Source: Chryseobacterium sp. SORGH_AS_0447 (GTDB lineage Bacteria; Bacteroidota; Bacteroidia; Flavobacteriales; Weeksellaceae). Taken from it: DNA of 64,000 nt. Made by a program: the position numbers and the translations under genes. Position 1 is the stretch's first letter; each line of letters opens with the position of its first letter. The notes under the pieces were generated by a model that had not been told where the DNA came from, ran no database searches, and saw only the letters and a list, made by a program, of their open reading frames with translations. This document shows positions 27,730 through 34,283 of the stretch, one piece after another. The stretch covers positions 3,652,501 through 3,716,500 of the forward strand of contig NZ_JAUTAR010000001.1 of assembly GCF_030818695.1 (NCBI RefSeq). Direction: 5' to 3'.

Positions 27730-27737
27730 TATCTTTG
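27730..27737 (+). promoter_or_regulatory. -7 promoter element of the esterase gene
   Basis: TATCTTTG lies only 4 bases before the ATG at 27742, which predicts a leaderless or nearly leaderless mRNA. Confidence 0.5.
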
Positions 27738-27741
27738 TCCC

Positions 27742-28380
27742 ATGAATTTAGATTACATTGTAAGAGAACCGGAACATATTACGCCTAATACCACTATCCT
27801 TTTTATGCTTCATGGCTACGGAAGCAACGAGCAGGACCTTTTCAGCTTCAGGGAAACCCTTCCCGAAGACTGGATCATCGTCAGTTTCAGAGCGCCACGC
27901 GCCACACAGTTTGAAGGTTTTTCGTGGTATGATATCGATTTCAACAATCCTGAAAAGTTTGTAGATGTACCGCAGGCCACAGAATCCCTGAACAGCGTAC
28001 TGGAAAGTATTTTAAAAATCGTGAACAATTACGGCATTACACAGGGTAAAACCCACCTCTGCGGATTCAGTCAGGGAGGCATTTTATGTTATGCGCTGGC
28101 GTTGAAGTATCCTGAAATGTTTAACCTTGTAGCGTGCATGAGCAGCTATCCGGAAGAAAAATTACTGACCGATATCATAAAGGATAAGAAAAAACTGGAA
28201 AGACTCAGATTCTTCATTTCACACGGTACGGATGACGCGGTTATCCCTTTGGAATGGGGAAGAAAGGCTGCGGATCTGTTGTATGATCTCAGCTGCTATT
28301 TTACTTTCAGGGAGTATATGAGCGGCCATGGCGTGAACCAAAAGAATTACATGGATCTGATGGATTTTTTTTCAAAATAA
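27742..28380 (+). CDS. Alpha/beta hydrolase, phospholipase/carboxylesterase family
   Basis: A 212-aa cytosolic esterase of the carboxylesterase/phospholipase group (PF02230). Nucleophile Ser in CGFSQGG (about residue 110), Asp in HGTDDAVIP, His in SGHGVNQ; the oxyanion region is MLHGYGSNEQDL. These cleave short acyl esters. The frame extends to 27685, but the added 19 residues are hydrophobic, unlike the family, and overlap the promoter, so 27742 (MNLDYIVREPEH) is chosen. Confidence 0.9.
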   Translation: MNLDYIVREPEHITPNTTILFMLHGYGSNEQDLFSFRETLPEDWIIVSFRAPRATQFEGFSWYDIDFNNPEKFVDVPQATESLNSVLESILKIVNNYGITQGKTHLCGFSQGGILCYALALKYPEMFNLVACMSSYPEEKLLTDIIKDKKKLERLRFFISHGTDDAVIPLEWGRKAADLLYDLSCYFTFREYMSGHGVNQKNYMDLMDFFSK

Positions 28381-28428
28381 GTTACGGAAAATTCAGCATA
28401 TTCTTTATTTTTTTATAAAACATACAGG

Positions 28429-28454
28429 CATTCCCGGCATCGGGAATGTTTTTT
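28429..28454 (+). terminator. Intrinsic terminator of the esterase gene
   Basis: Perfect 8-bp stem cattcccg/cgggaatg with gcat loop and T6. Confidence 0.92.
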
Positions 28455-28535
28455 ATTTACAGTAAAGATAAAATGATTAAATTCAGTACATGAAACTAAG
28501 GTGTTTTTTGGTAGGGTTGGGTTTTCAGCGTTTTT

Positions 28536-29816
28536 ATGAATGCTCAGAATTCCTTTGAAATTGAAGACGCCGAAAAAACCGTCATTCCTTTTAAACTTAT
28601 CGCCAATTTAATTTTCATTCCTGTCAACATCAATGGTGCCGACCTTACCTTTATGTTGGATACCGGCGTTGCGGAAACCTCTATTTTCAGTCTGGAAAAC
28701 CAAGAACTGACCCTGCAGAATGTGGAAAAAATCAGATTTTCGGGATTGGGAGGTACCGCCAGTATTGACGGTTTCCGTTCCGATCATAATGTGGCGAGAA
28801 TCGGAAAAGACTTTGTAAACCGGTCTATGACGGTTTATATTATTACTGAACAGGATTTTAATATTTCCTCTCATATCGGCATTCCTGTAAACGGTATTAT
28901 CGGGTATCATTTTTTTAAGGACCATCCGTTGGTGATCGATTATTCTACAAAGAAAATCACCATTTATAACGACGAAAACGTATTCAGAAAAAGAATCAGA
29001 AAGTTTGAAGAGATCAGCATCAGCATCGAAAAGAATAAACCTTATCTGTTTGCTGATGTAGAAATGACCAAAGAACGGAAGCCCTCAAAACTGCTGATTG
29101 ATCTCGGAAACAGTGATGCGATCTGGCTTTTTCCGGCTCTTATAAAAGATTTCGTCTATAACAGACCAAACATCGACGATTATTTAGGAAGAGGATTTAA
29201 TGGCGATGTTTACGGTAAAAGAAGCCGGATCCACCATCTGTATTTAGGAAGCTTTACATTCGAAAAACCGCTTACCGCAATGCCGGACGAATTTTCGATT
29301 CAGCATGTGAATATGGTAGAGAATAGAAAAGGCTCAGTGGGCGGAGATATTATGCGGCGTTTTACCGTAGCTTTCGACTATAAGAATCAGAAACTATATG
29401 TAAAGAAAAACAGAAATTTCAACGATCCTTTCCATTTTAATATGAGCGGACTCGATTTCAAACAGGATGGTGTGGAATGGACGAAAGACCTGATCAGCCT
29501 GCCTGCAAAAAGTAATAAAGCACCTGCCGGAAGCACGGAAGTGATCAACAACAATATGCAATATAATTTTGTCCTGAAACCCATCTTTTCAATTGCCGGC
29601 GTAAGGAAAGATTCTCCCGGTGCCAAAGCCGGACTGCAGAAAGATGACCGCCTCATCAGCATAAATGGCAAGAAAACTGCAGATATGACTTTGCAGAAAA
29701 TAATGGAAATGATGAAATCCGACGAAGGCAAAACCATAGAAATGATTATCGAAAGAAAGAACAAACCGCTGATGTTAAAATTTACCCTGGAAGATCCAAT
29801 ACCTTATCAAGAATAA
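28536..29816 (+). CDS. Retropepsin-like aspartic protease with PDZ domain; signal peptide apparently lost by frameshift
   Basis: A 426-aa protein: a first aspartyl-protease lobe with MLDTGVAET near residue 45, a second lobe with LIDLGNSDA near 190 (DLG in place of DTG) and a PDZ domain at about 350-420 (AGVRKDSPGAKAGLQKDDRLISINGKK). The open frame starts at ATG 28536 with MNAQNSF, which looks like the tail of a signal peptide. An ATG at 28490 opens MKLRCFLVGLG in another frame; removing one base from the G or T runs at 28514-28525 would join them to a normal signal peptide ending FMNAQ. Either a mutation or a homopolymer error. It forms an operon with the membrane protein at 29818. Confidence 0.82.
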   Translation: MNAQNSFEIEDAEKTVIPFKLIANLIFIPVNINGADLTFMLDTGVAETSIFSLENQELTLQNVEKIRFSGLGGTASIDGFRSDHNVARIGKDFVNRSMTVYIITEQDFNISSHIGIPVNGIIGYHFFKDHPLVIDYSTKKITIYNDENVFRKRIRKFEEISISIEKNKPYLFADVEMTKERKPSKLLIDLGNSDAIWLFPALIKDFVYNRPNIDDYLGRGFNGDVYGKRSRIHHLYLGSFTFEKPLTAMPDEFSIQHVNMVENRKGSVGGDIMRRFTVAFDYKNQKLYVKKNRNFNDPFHFNMSGLDFKQDGVEWTKDLISLPAKSNKAPAGSTEVINNNMQYNFVLKPIFSIAGVRKDSPGAKAGLQKDDRLISINGKKTADMTLQKIMEMMKSDEGKTIEMIIERKNKPLMLKFTLEDPIPYQE

Positions 29817-29817
29817 T

Positions 29818-30342
29818 ATGAATACCGAAGAAACAACATTAGATAAAATCCGTACCCGGCCGAGGTTCACCATGTTTACCCACCTGACCAAAGAGGAATA
29901 TGCAGAAAACCTTAAAAAGTACCTCGCGGAACACCGGAATGAATTTTCGGGAAACATCAACAAGGAGATAGCCACCATTTGTGTAGAAACAGAATACGAA
30001 ACCTACTGGAAACCGAGATTATCACTGAGAATTGAAACCGAAGACGAAAAGACTTCCGTGAGGGGCGTTTTCGGACCCAGCTCTGCTGTATGGACCTTCT
30101 TTATGTTCCTGTATTTTTCCTTTTCGATTCTGTGGATGGTATTTTTTTCCATGTACTATGTGGAAAAGCAAATTAAAAGTCAAGAATATCCATGGGCTCT
30201 TACCGCCTCATTTATTATGATCGGCTTCATACTGCTTACTTATGCGGCCGCAAGATTCGGTCAGCACAAAGGCAAAGACGAAATGATAAAGCTTAGAAAA
30301 TTTGCTGAAGAATCTACCCTTCCTTTCGAAAAAACAGATTAA
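29818..30342 (+). CDS. Membrane protein of unknown function, two helices
   Basis: A 174-aa protein with a soluble N-terminal half (about 1-88) and two transmembrane helices (about 90-115 and 127-148) enclosing a short loop. It starts 1 base after the stop of the protease/PDZ gene, so the two are co-transcribed and probably work together. No family recognised. Its end overlaps the convergent L,D-transpeptidase gene by 4 bases. Confidence 0.65.
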   Translation: MNTEETTLDKIRTRPRFTMFTHLTKEEYAENLKKYLAEHRNEFSGNINKEIATICVETEYETYWKPRLSLRIETEDEKTSVRGVFGPSSAVWTFFMFLYFSFSILWMVFFSMYYVEKQIKSQEYPWALTASFIMIGFILLTYAAARFGQHKGKDEMIKLRKFAEESTLPFEKTD

Positions 30343-31379
30343 GGAGCTACCGTCTTCGTAGTCTGGGGCATCTGTTCCAATACGGCTTTTGCTGCTTTTA
30401 TGGAATCCACCACTTTTTCGCGGTTGTCCTGTTCTTTCAAAATTTTCTCGATATTCGGTTCGATCATTTTAGTCATTTCCTCTACGGAAACACTGTTGGA
30501 GTTAGGATCGCTCAGCAATCTTCTCCAAGGTTTTCTTTTTCCCCAGCCATAATCACCATACACCAGAACAGGTGTTCCTTTGGCTTTTGTAGTTGCCCCT
30601 CCGGGGTTCAGCACCCAGGTATCTGCGTAACCGTACAGCCATTTGGCATCCTTCATCAGCAATCGTAAGCATGAGTGCGATGCAGGATATCCCGGAAGAT
30701 CGTATTGGTGCCACCCGATCCCGTCCAGATTAAAAATATTGAAATTATAAGGAAGTTTCCATTCGCTGCTTACCGTGGAAATAGCCAATTGCTTTTTCCA
30801 GTTGGCGAATGTAAGACCCGTTTTTGTTTTGGCAGATTTCTTACCCATGCTTGTCGGGCCCCACTTAACAAGCGTACCGTTCGAATACACTCCGAAAGCC
30901 TGAATAGGATACGAAAATACGACAAACTTTTTCACCGGACTCAACACATCAAGCTGCATCGGAAAGGGCGCATATTCCATTAGTGTCGTATCGATTTTTG
31001 CAGGAACGACCAAGGTATCGGCATTCCATTTATTTTTAGAATCCAGGCGGTTTAGCGCAAGGATCGCATATCGTTCTGAAGCAGAATATTTTTTATTGAA
31101 AACAGCGAATAGCGAATCTTTCATTTTTTTATCTTTCGGAAAGATAAAAGCATTGTAAAAACCATCTTCCTGCATAGCGGGCGGCATCGATTCCTTCTGA
31201 ACTACCGAATCTCTTTTTGCGACAACTGAATCTTTTTCTTCATCTGAATCCTCCAATACTGCCGAAGAAGTATCCTGGATCTTATCATTGATCTTTTCCA
31301 TTTCCTTTTTACATGATAAGAGCATGAATGCTATACAAACAGCAGAAAGAAATGATTTTTTCAGAGATATGTTTTTCAT
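30339..31379 (-). CDS. L,D-transpeptidase (YkuD) lipoprotein
   Basis: A 346-aa lipoprotein (lipobox LLSC). The YkuD catalytic motif is clear: His in GWHQYD and then ASHSCLRL, with the nucleophilic Cys near residue 236. L,D-transpeptidases make 3-3 crosslinks in peptidoglycan or attach lipoproteins to it; which one applies here is unknown. The N-terminal 80 residues after the lipid are a Ser/Glu/Asp-rich linker that would span from the outer membrane toward the wall. Confidence 0.88.
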   Translation of the reverse strand: MKNISLKKSFLSAVCIAFMLLSCKKEMEKINDKIQDTSSAVLEDSDEEKDSVVAKRDSVVQKESMPPAMQEDGFYNAFIFPKDKKMKDSLFAVFNKKYSASERYAILALNRLDSKNKWNADTLVVPAKIDTTLMEYAPFPMQLDVLSPVKKFVVFSYPIQAFGVYSNGTLVKWGPTSMGKKSAKTKTGLTFANWKKQLAISTVSSEWKLPYNFNIFNLDGIGWHQYDLPGYPASHSCLRLLMKDAKWLYGYADTWVLNPGGATTKAKGTPVLVYGDYGWGKRKPWRRLLSDPNSNSVSVEEMTKMIEPNIEKILKEQDNREKVVDSIKAAKAVLEQMPQTTKTVAP

Positions 31380-31546
31380 AAATAAATATGGTCGGATTGA
31401 TTTTTCCTACTCAGTACAAATATCAGACCTAAAATCGGATTGAAAAAGTGTAGAAGAAAAATACCGGGAAAATACGGTGATGTCCCAAATATATAAAACA
31501 TAAATTCCTGTTTTAGAGACTTAAGAAAATGCTATTTTAATATATT

Positions 31547-31657
31547 TTATCGCATCAGCTCGTGACTATAAATGATTATTATCAAAAAACATAAATAAAA
31601 AAAGCCTTTGTAATATACATCACGGCTTGCAGAATACAAAATATAGATGAAATACAT
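31547..31657 (-). pseudogene. Truncated GIY-YIG nuclease gene, array copy a
   Basis: The first 19 residues (MYFIYILYSASRDVYYKGF) match the other copies; the sequence then departs into an unrelated hydrophobic tail and stops at 36 aa. It is the distal, broken end of the array and lies after the terminator hairpin at 31662-31692. Confidence 0.8.
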
Positions 31658-31661
31658 AAAC

Positions 31662-31692
31662 AAAAAAATCCTGTAAAATGATTTACAGGATT
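31662..31692 (-). terminator. Terminator hairpin between decayed tRNA and GIY-YIG copy a
   Basis: Perfect 11-bp stem aatcctgtaaa/tttacaggatt with a 4-base loop; on the minus strand it is followed by a T run. The same hairpin recurs in each array unit. Confidence 0.85.
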
Positions 31693-31694
31693 TG

Positions 31695-31769
31695 CGATCC
31701 GGACGGGACTCGAACCCGTCTCGTCTGATGACGAGATGACAGGGCGGCATTCTAACCAACCAAATCATC
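31695..31769 (-). pseudogene. Decayed tRNA-Asp copy (type A, unit 1)
   Basis: The 3' part (T arm gggttcgagtccc and acceptor strand ccggatc) is identical to the intact tRNA-Asp genes, and so is ttagaatgccgccctgtca of the D/anticodon half. The 5' acceptor strand no longer pairs, and the 3' half of the anticodon stem plus variable loop is replaced by a new hairpin tctcgtc-atca-gacgaga. Confidence 0.8.
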
Positions 31770-31772
31770 AGA

Positions 31773-32015
31773 TTAATATCCTTTAATAAGTTTTTCAAGA
31801 GAAGTACGATTCAGTTTCTTCAACCTTTTCTCTTCAATCAAAGCCTGAGACTTGCTTTCAAATTCCTGCACATAAACTATTTTCCAATCATTTGTTCCCG
31901 ATGTATACTTGCTCTTGGATTCAAGATGATAGAGTAAACGCCTTTCAACATTTTCAGAAAAGCCTTTGTAATATACATCACGGCTTGCAGAATATAAAAT
32001 ATAGATGAAATACAT
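31773..32015 (-). CDS. Small GIY-YIG nuclease-domain protein, array copy b
   Basis: An 80-aa single-domain GIY-YIG protein, counted from MYFIYILYS. The core has the family's YIL/YYKG strands, then ENVERRLLYHLESKSKYTSG (catalytic Arg region) and a Glu-rich helix (QEFESKSQALIEEKRLKKL). Such proteins resemble the URI/YhbQ group; their activity is mostly untested. The frame stays open upstream through the terminator hairpin and the decayed tRNA to 32126 (117 aa), but that extension merely translates tRNA sequence. Confidence 0.82.
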   Translation of the reverse strand: MYFIYILYSASRDVYYKGFSENVERRLLYHLESKSKYTSGTNDWKIVYVQEFESKSQALIEEKRLKKLNRTSLEKLIKGY

Positions 32016-32019
32016 AAAC

Positions 32020-32050
32020 AAAAAAATCCTGTAAAATGATTTACAGGATT
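32020..32050 (-). terminator. Terminator hairpin before GIY-YIG copy b
   Basis: Same 11-bp stem as at 31662, with T run on the minus strand. Confidence 0.85.
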
Positions 32051-32052
32051 TG

Positions 32053-32127
32053 CGATCCGGACGGGACTCGAACCCGTCTCGTCTTAGGACGAGATGACAG
32101 GGCGGCATTCTAACCAAACAAATCATC
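32053..32127 (-). pseudogene. Decayed tRNA-Asp copy (type A, unit 2)
   Basis: Same changes as the other type A copies; the replacing hairpin here has loop ctaa on the minus strand. Confidence 0.8.
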
Positions 32128-32137
32128 AGATTAATCT

Positions 32138-32377
32138 TTATCTTTTAATAAGTTTTTCAAGAGAAGTACGATTCAGTTTCTTCAACCTCTTCTCTTCAAT
32201 CAAAGCGTGAGATTTGTTTTCGAATTCCTGCATATAAACTATTTTCCAATCATTTGTTCCCGATGTATACTTGCTCTTGGATTCAAGATGATAGAGTAAA
32301 CGCCTTTCAACATTTTCAGAAAAGCCTTTGTAATATACATCACGGCTTGCAGAATATAAAATATAGACGAAATACAT
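32138..32377 (-). CDS. Small GIY-YIG nuclease-domain protein, array copy c
   Basis: A 79-aa GIY-YIG protein, translated sequence identical to copy d (MQEFENKSHALIEEKRLKK in the second half, where copies b and e have VQEFESKSQ). Catalytic Tyr, Gly, Arg and Glu positions of the family are kept. Identity with copy d shows a very recent duplication of a 362-base unit. Confidence 0.82.
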   Translation of the reverse strand: MYFVYILYSASRDVYYKGFSENVERRLLYHLESKSKYTSGTNDWKIVYMQEFENKSHALIEEKRLKKLNRTSLEKLIKR

Positions 32378-32381
32378 AAAC

Positions 32382-32412
32382 AAAAAAATCCTGTAAAATG
32401 ATTTACAGGATT
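32382..32412 (-). terminator. Terminator hairpin before GIY-YIG copy c
   Basis: Same 11-bp stem and T run as in the other units. Confidence 0.85.
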
Positions 32413-32414
32413 TG

Positions 32415-32489
32415 CGATCCGGACGGGACTCGAACCCGTCTCGTCTTAGGACGAGATGACAGGGCGGCATTCTAACCAAACAAATCATC
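32415..32489 (-). pseudogene. Decayed tRNA-Asp copy (type A, unit 3)
   Basis: Matches unit 2 over its whole length; 5' acceptor strand lost, intact T arm, hairpin in place of the anticodon 3' half. Confidence 0.8.
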
Positions 32490-32499
32490 AGATTAATCT

Positions 32500-32739
32500 T
32501 TATCTTTTAATAAGTTTTTCAAGAGAAGTACGATTCAGTTTCTTCAACCTCTTCTCTTCAATCAAAGCGTGAGATTTGTTTTCGAATTCCTGCATATAAA
32601 CTATTTTCCAATCATTTGTTCCCGATGTATACTTGCTCTTGGATTCAAGATGATAGAGTAAACGCCTTTCAACATTTTCAGAAAAGCCTTTGTAATATAC
32701 ATCACGGCTTGCAGAATATAAAATATAGACGAAATACAT
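32500..32739 (-). CDS. Small GIY-YIG nuclease-domain protein, array copy d
   Basis: A 79-aa GIY-YIG protein identical to copy c. The start MYFVYILYS lies about 10 bases after the terminator T run, so expression needs either read-through from the tRNA promoter or a start within the hairpin region. The frame stays open upstream through the decayed tRNA to 32841. Confidence 0.82.
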   Translation of the reverse strand: MYFVYILYSASRDVYYKGFSENVERRLLYHLESKSKYTSGTNDWKIVYMQEFENKSHALIEEKRLKKLNRTSLEKLIKR

Positions 32740-32743
32740 AAAC

Positions 32744-32774
32744 AAAAAAATCCTGTAAAATGATTTACAGGATT
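32744..32774 (-). terminator. Terminator hairpin before GIY-YIG copy d
   Basis: Same 11-bp stem and T run as in the other units. Confidence 0.85.
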
Positions 32775-32776
32775 TG

Positions 32777-32850
32777 CGATCCGGACGGGACTCGAACCCG
32801 TCTCGTCTTAGGACGAGATGACAGGGCGGCATTCTAACCAACCTACCGTC
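32777..32850 (-). pseudogene. Decayed tRNA-Asp copy (type A, unit 4)
   Basis: Closest of the type A copies to the intact gene at its 5' end (gacggtaggttggttag), which suggests it is an intermediate between the intact tRNA and units 1-3. The anticodon 3' half is already replaced by the hairpin. Confidence 0.78.
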
Positions 32851-32853
32851 AAA

Positions 32854-33099
32854 TTAATCTTTATCTTTAATAAGCTTTTCAAGAGAAACACGATTCAGTT
32901 TCTTCAACCTTTTCTCTTCAATCAAAGCCTGAGACTTGCTTTCGAATTCCTGCACATAAACTATTTTCCAATCATTTGTTCCCGATGTATACTTGCTCTT
33001 GGATTCAAGATGATAGAGTAAACGCCTTTCAACATTTTCAGAAAAGCCTTTGTAATATACATCACGGCTTGCAGAATATAAAATATAGACGAAATACAT
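32854..33099 (-). CDS. Small GIY-YIG nuclease-domain protein, array copy e
   Basis: An 81-aa GIY-YIG protein (MYFVYILYS..., ending SLEKLIKDKD) and the only copy that follows an intact tRNA-Asp. Family features as in copy b. It is probably the founding copy from which the 361-base unit was amplified. The frame stays open upstream into the tRNA to 33186. Confidence 0.82.
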   Translation of the reverse strand: MYFVYILYSASRDVYYKGFSENVERRLLYHLESKSKYTSGTNDWKIVYVQEFESKSQALIEEKRLKKLNRVSLEKLIKDKD

Positions 33100-33103
33100 A
33101 AAC

Positions 33104-33134
33104 AAAAAAATCCTGTAAAATGATTTACAGGATT
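33104..33134 (-). terminator. Terminator hairpin between tRNA-Asp and GIY-YIG copy e
   Basis: Same 11-bp stem and T run; located directly after the 3' end of an intact tRNA, as expected for a tRNA terminator. Confidence 0.88.
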
Positions 33135-33136
33135 TG

Positions 33137-33210
33137 CGATCCGGACGGGACTCGAACCCGCGACCTCCGCCGTGACAGGGCGGCATTCTAACCAGCTGAA
33201 CTACCGGATC
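33137..33210 (-). tRNA. tRNA-Asp (GTC), copy 1
   Basis: 74 bases without encoded CCA. Acceptor gatccgg/ccggatc with discriminator G, anticodon stem ccgcc/ggcgg around ctGTCac, T arm gcggg-ttcgagt-cccgt. Anticodon GTC reads Asp codons. Confidence 0.95.
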
Positions 33211-33243
33211 AATTTTTTTAAAGTAAATTGAGAAAACTTTCTG

Positions 33244-33317
33244 CGATCCGGACGGGACTCGAACCCGCGACCTCCGCCGTGACAGGGCGGCATTCTAACC
33301 AGCTGAACTACCGGATC
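33244..33317 (-). tRNA. tRNA-Asp (GTC), copy 2
   Basis: Identical 74 bases to copy 1, 107 bases further upstream in minus-strand sense. Confidence 0.95.
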
Positions 33318-33348
33318 AATTTTTTAAAGAAATTGAAAAAAACTTCTG

Positions 33349-33423
33349 TTATCCGGAGTTCTGAACCCGTCTCGTCTTAGGACGAGATGAAAGGGCCGCA
33401 TTTAAACGACGAAACTTCTGATC
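33349..33423 (-). pseudogene. Decayed tRNA-Asp copy (type B, unit 1)
   Basis: Occupies the expected place of a 107-base repeat between copies 2 and 3. Much diverged, with damaged D and T arms, but it carries the same replacing hairpin tctcgtc/gacgaga as the type A copies. Confidence 0.75.
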
Positions 33424-33459
33424 AATTTTATTTTAAAAGTAAATTGAGAAAACTTTCTG

Positions 33460-33533
33460 CGATCCGGACGGGACTCGAACCCGCGACCTCCGCCGTGACA
33501 GGGCGGCATTCTAACCAGCTGAACTACCGGATC
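33460..33533 (-). tRNA. tRNA-Asp (GTC), copy 3
   Basis: Identical 74 bases to copy 1; 216 bases (two repeat units) from copy 2. Confidence 0.95.
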
Positions 33534-33564
33534 AATTTTTTAAAGAAATTGAAAAAAACTTCTG

Positions 33565-33638
33565 TTATCCGGAGTTCTGAACCCGTCTCGTCTTGGGACA
33601 AGATAAAAGGCCGTATTTAAACTACGAAACTTCCGATC
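33565..33638 (-). pseudogene. Decayed tRNA-Asp copy (type B, unit 2)
   Basis: As type B unit 1, with further changes. The hairpin has one C-to-T change that still allows G-T pairing and a changed loop. Confidence 0.75.
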
Positions 33639-33671
33639 AATTTTATTTAAAAGTAAATTGAAAACTTTTTG

Positions 33672-33745
33672 CGATCCGGACGGGACTCGAACCCGCGACC
33701 TCCGCCGTGACAGGGCGGCATTCTAACCAGCTGAACTACCGGATC
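33672..33745 (-). tRNA. tRNA-Asp (GTC), copy 4
   Basis: Identical 74 bases to copy 1; it is the promoter-proximal member of the array. Confidence 0.95.
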
Positions 33746-33830
33746 AAGATTTATCTTGTTTTTAAAGAACCTCGTTTCTTTTTTGTGATGGCAAAAGTAC
33801 AACTTTTTTCGTTACCTGCAAATTTATTTC

Positions 33831-33859
33831 AAAAAAAAAGCCTCCCGAAACCGGAAGGC
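33831..33859 (-). terminator. Intrinsic terminator of trxA
   Basis: Imperfect stem gcctcccg/cggaaggc after a run of A9 that gives the minus-strand U tract. Confidence 0.75.
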
Positions 33860-33881
33860 GTTCATAATCAAAATTATTATT

Positions 33882-34199
33882 TTATAAGTGTGCGCTTAGT
33901 TTTTCAGCGATCACTTCTTTTGGAGCTACTCCTACCAATTTATCCACAACCTCCCCATTCTTGAAAATAAGAACTGTAGGGATATTTCTGATACCGTACT
34001 GCATAGAAATTTCCTGGTTGTTATCCACATCTACTTTTCCAACTACTGCTTTTCCTTCAAAGTCTGTTGCTACCTCTTCGATGATTGGTCCCAACGTTCT
34101 GCACGGTCCGCACCATACTGCCCAAAAATCTACCAATACCGGCTTATCTGATTTTAAAACCGTTTCCTGAAATGAGCTGTCTGTAATTTCTAAAGCCAT
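33882..34199 (-). CDS. trxA: Thioredoxin
   Basis: A 105-aa cytosolic thioredoxin with the redox motif WCGPC (Cys30, Cys33), the buried Asp in VLVDFWA and the cis-Pro in RNIPTVLIFK. It reduces disulfides in enzymes such as ribonucleotide reductase. A TAATTTTG -7-like element lies at 34264 to 34257 on the minus strand. It is the first gene beyond the tRNA array and has its own terminator. Confidence 0.96.
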   Translation of the reverse strand: MALEITDSSFQETVLKSDKPVLVDFWAVWCGPCRTLGPIIEEVATDFEGKAVVGKVDVDNNQEISMQYGIRNIPTVLIFKNGEVVDKLVGVAPKEVIAEKLSAHL

Positions 34200-34283
34200 T
34201 TTATTTTTTTATTTAAATTAATATTCTTCTTAATTGATTTCCTTTAATCGGATAGTCAAAATTACGCTTTTTGAGCAATAAGC

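Noticed and set aside
31695..32850. Type A tRNA copies as class II tRNAs with a long variable arm
   Set aside because: The hairpin replaces the anticodon 3' strand, leaving no anticodon stem, and the acceptor strands do not pair.
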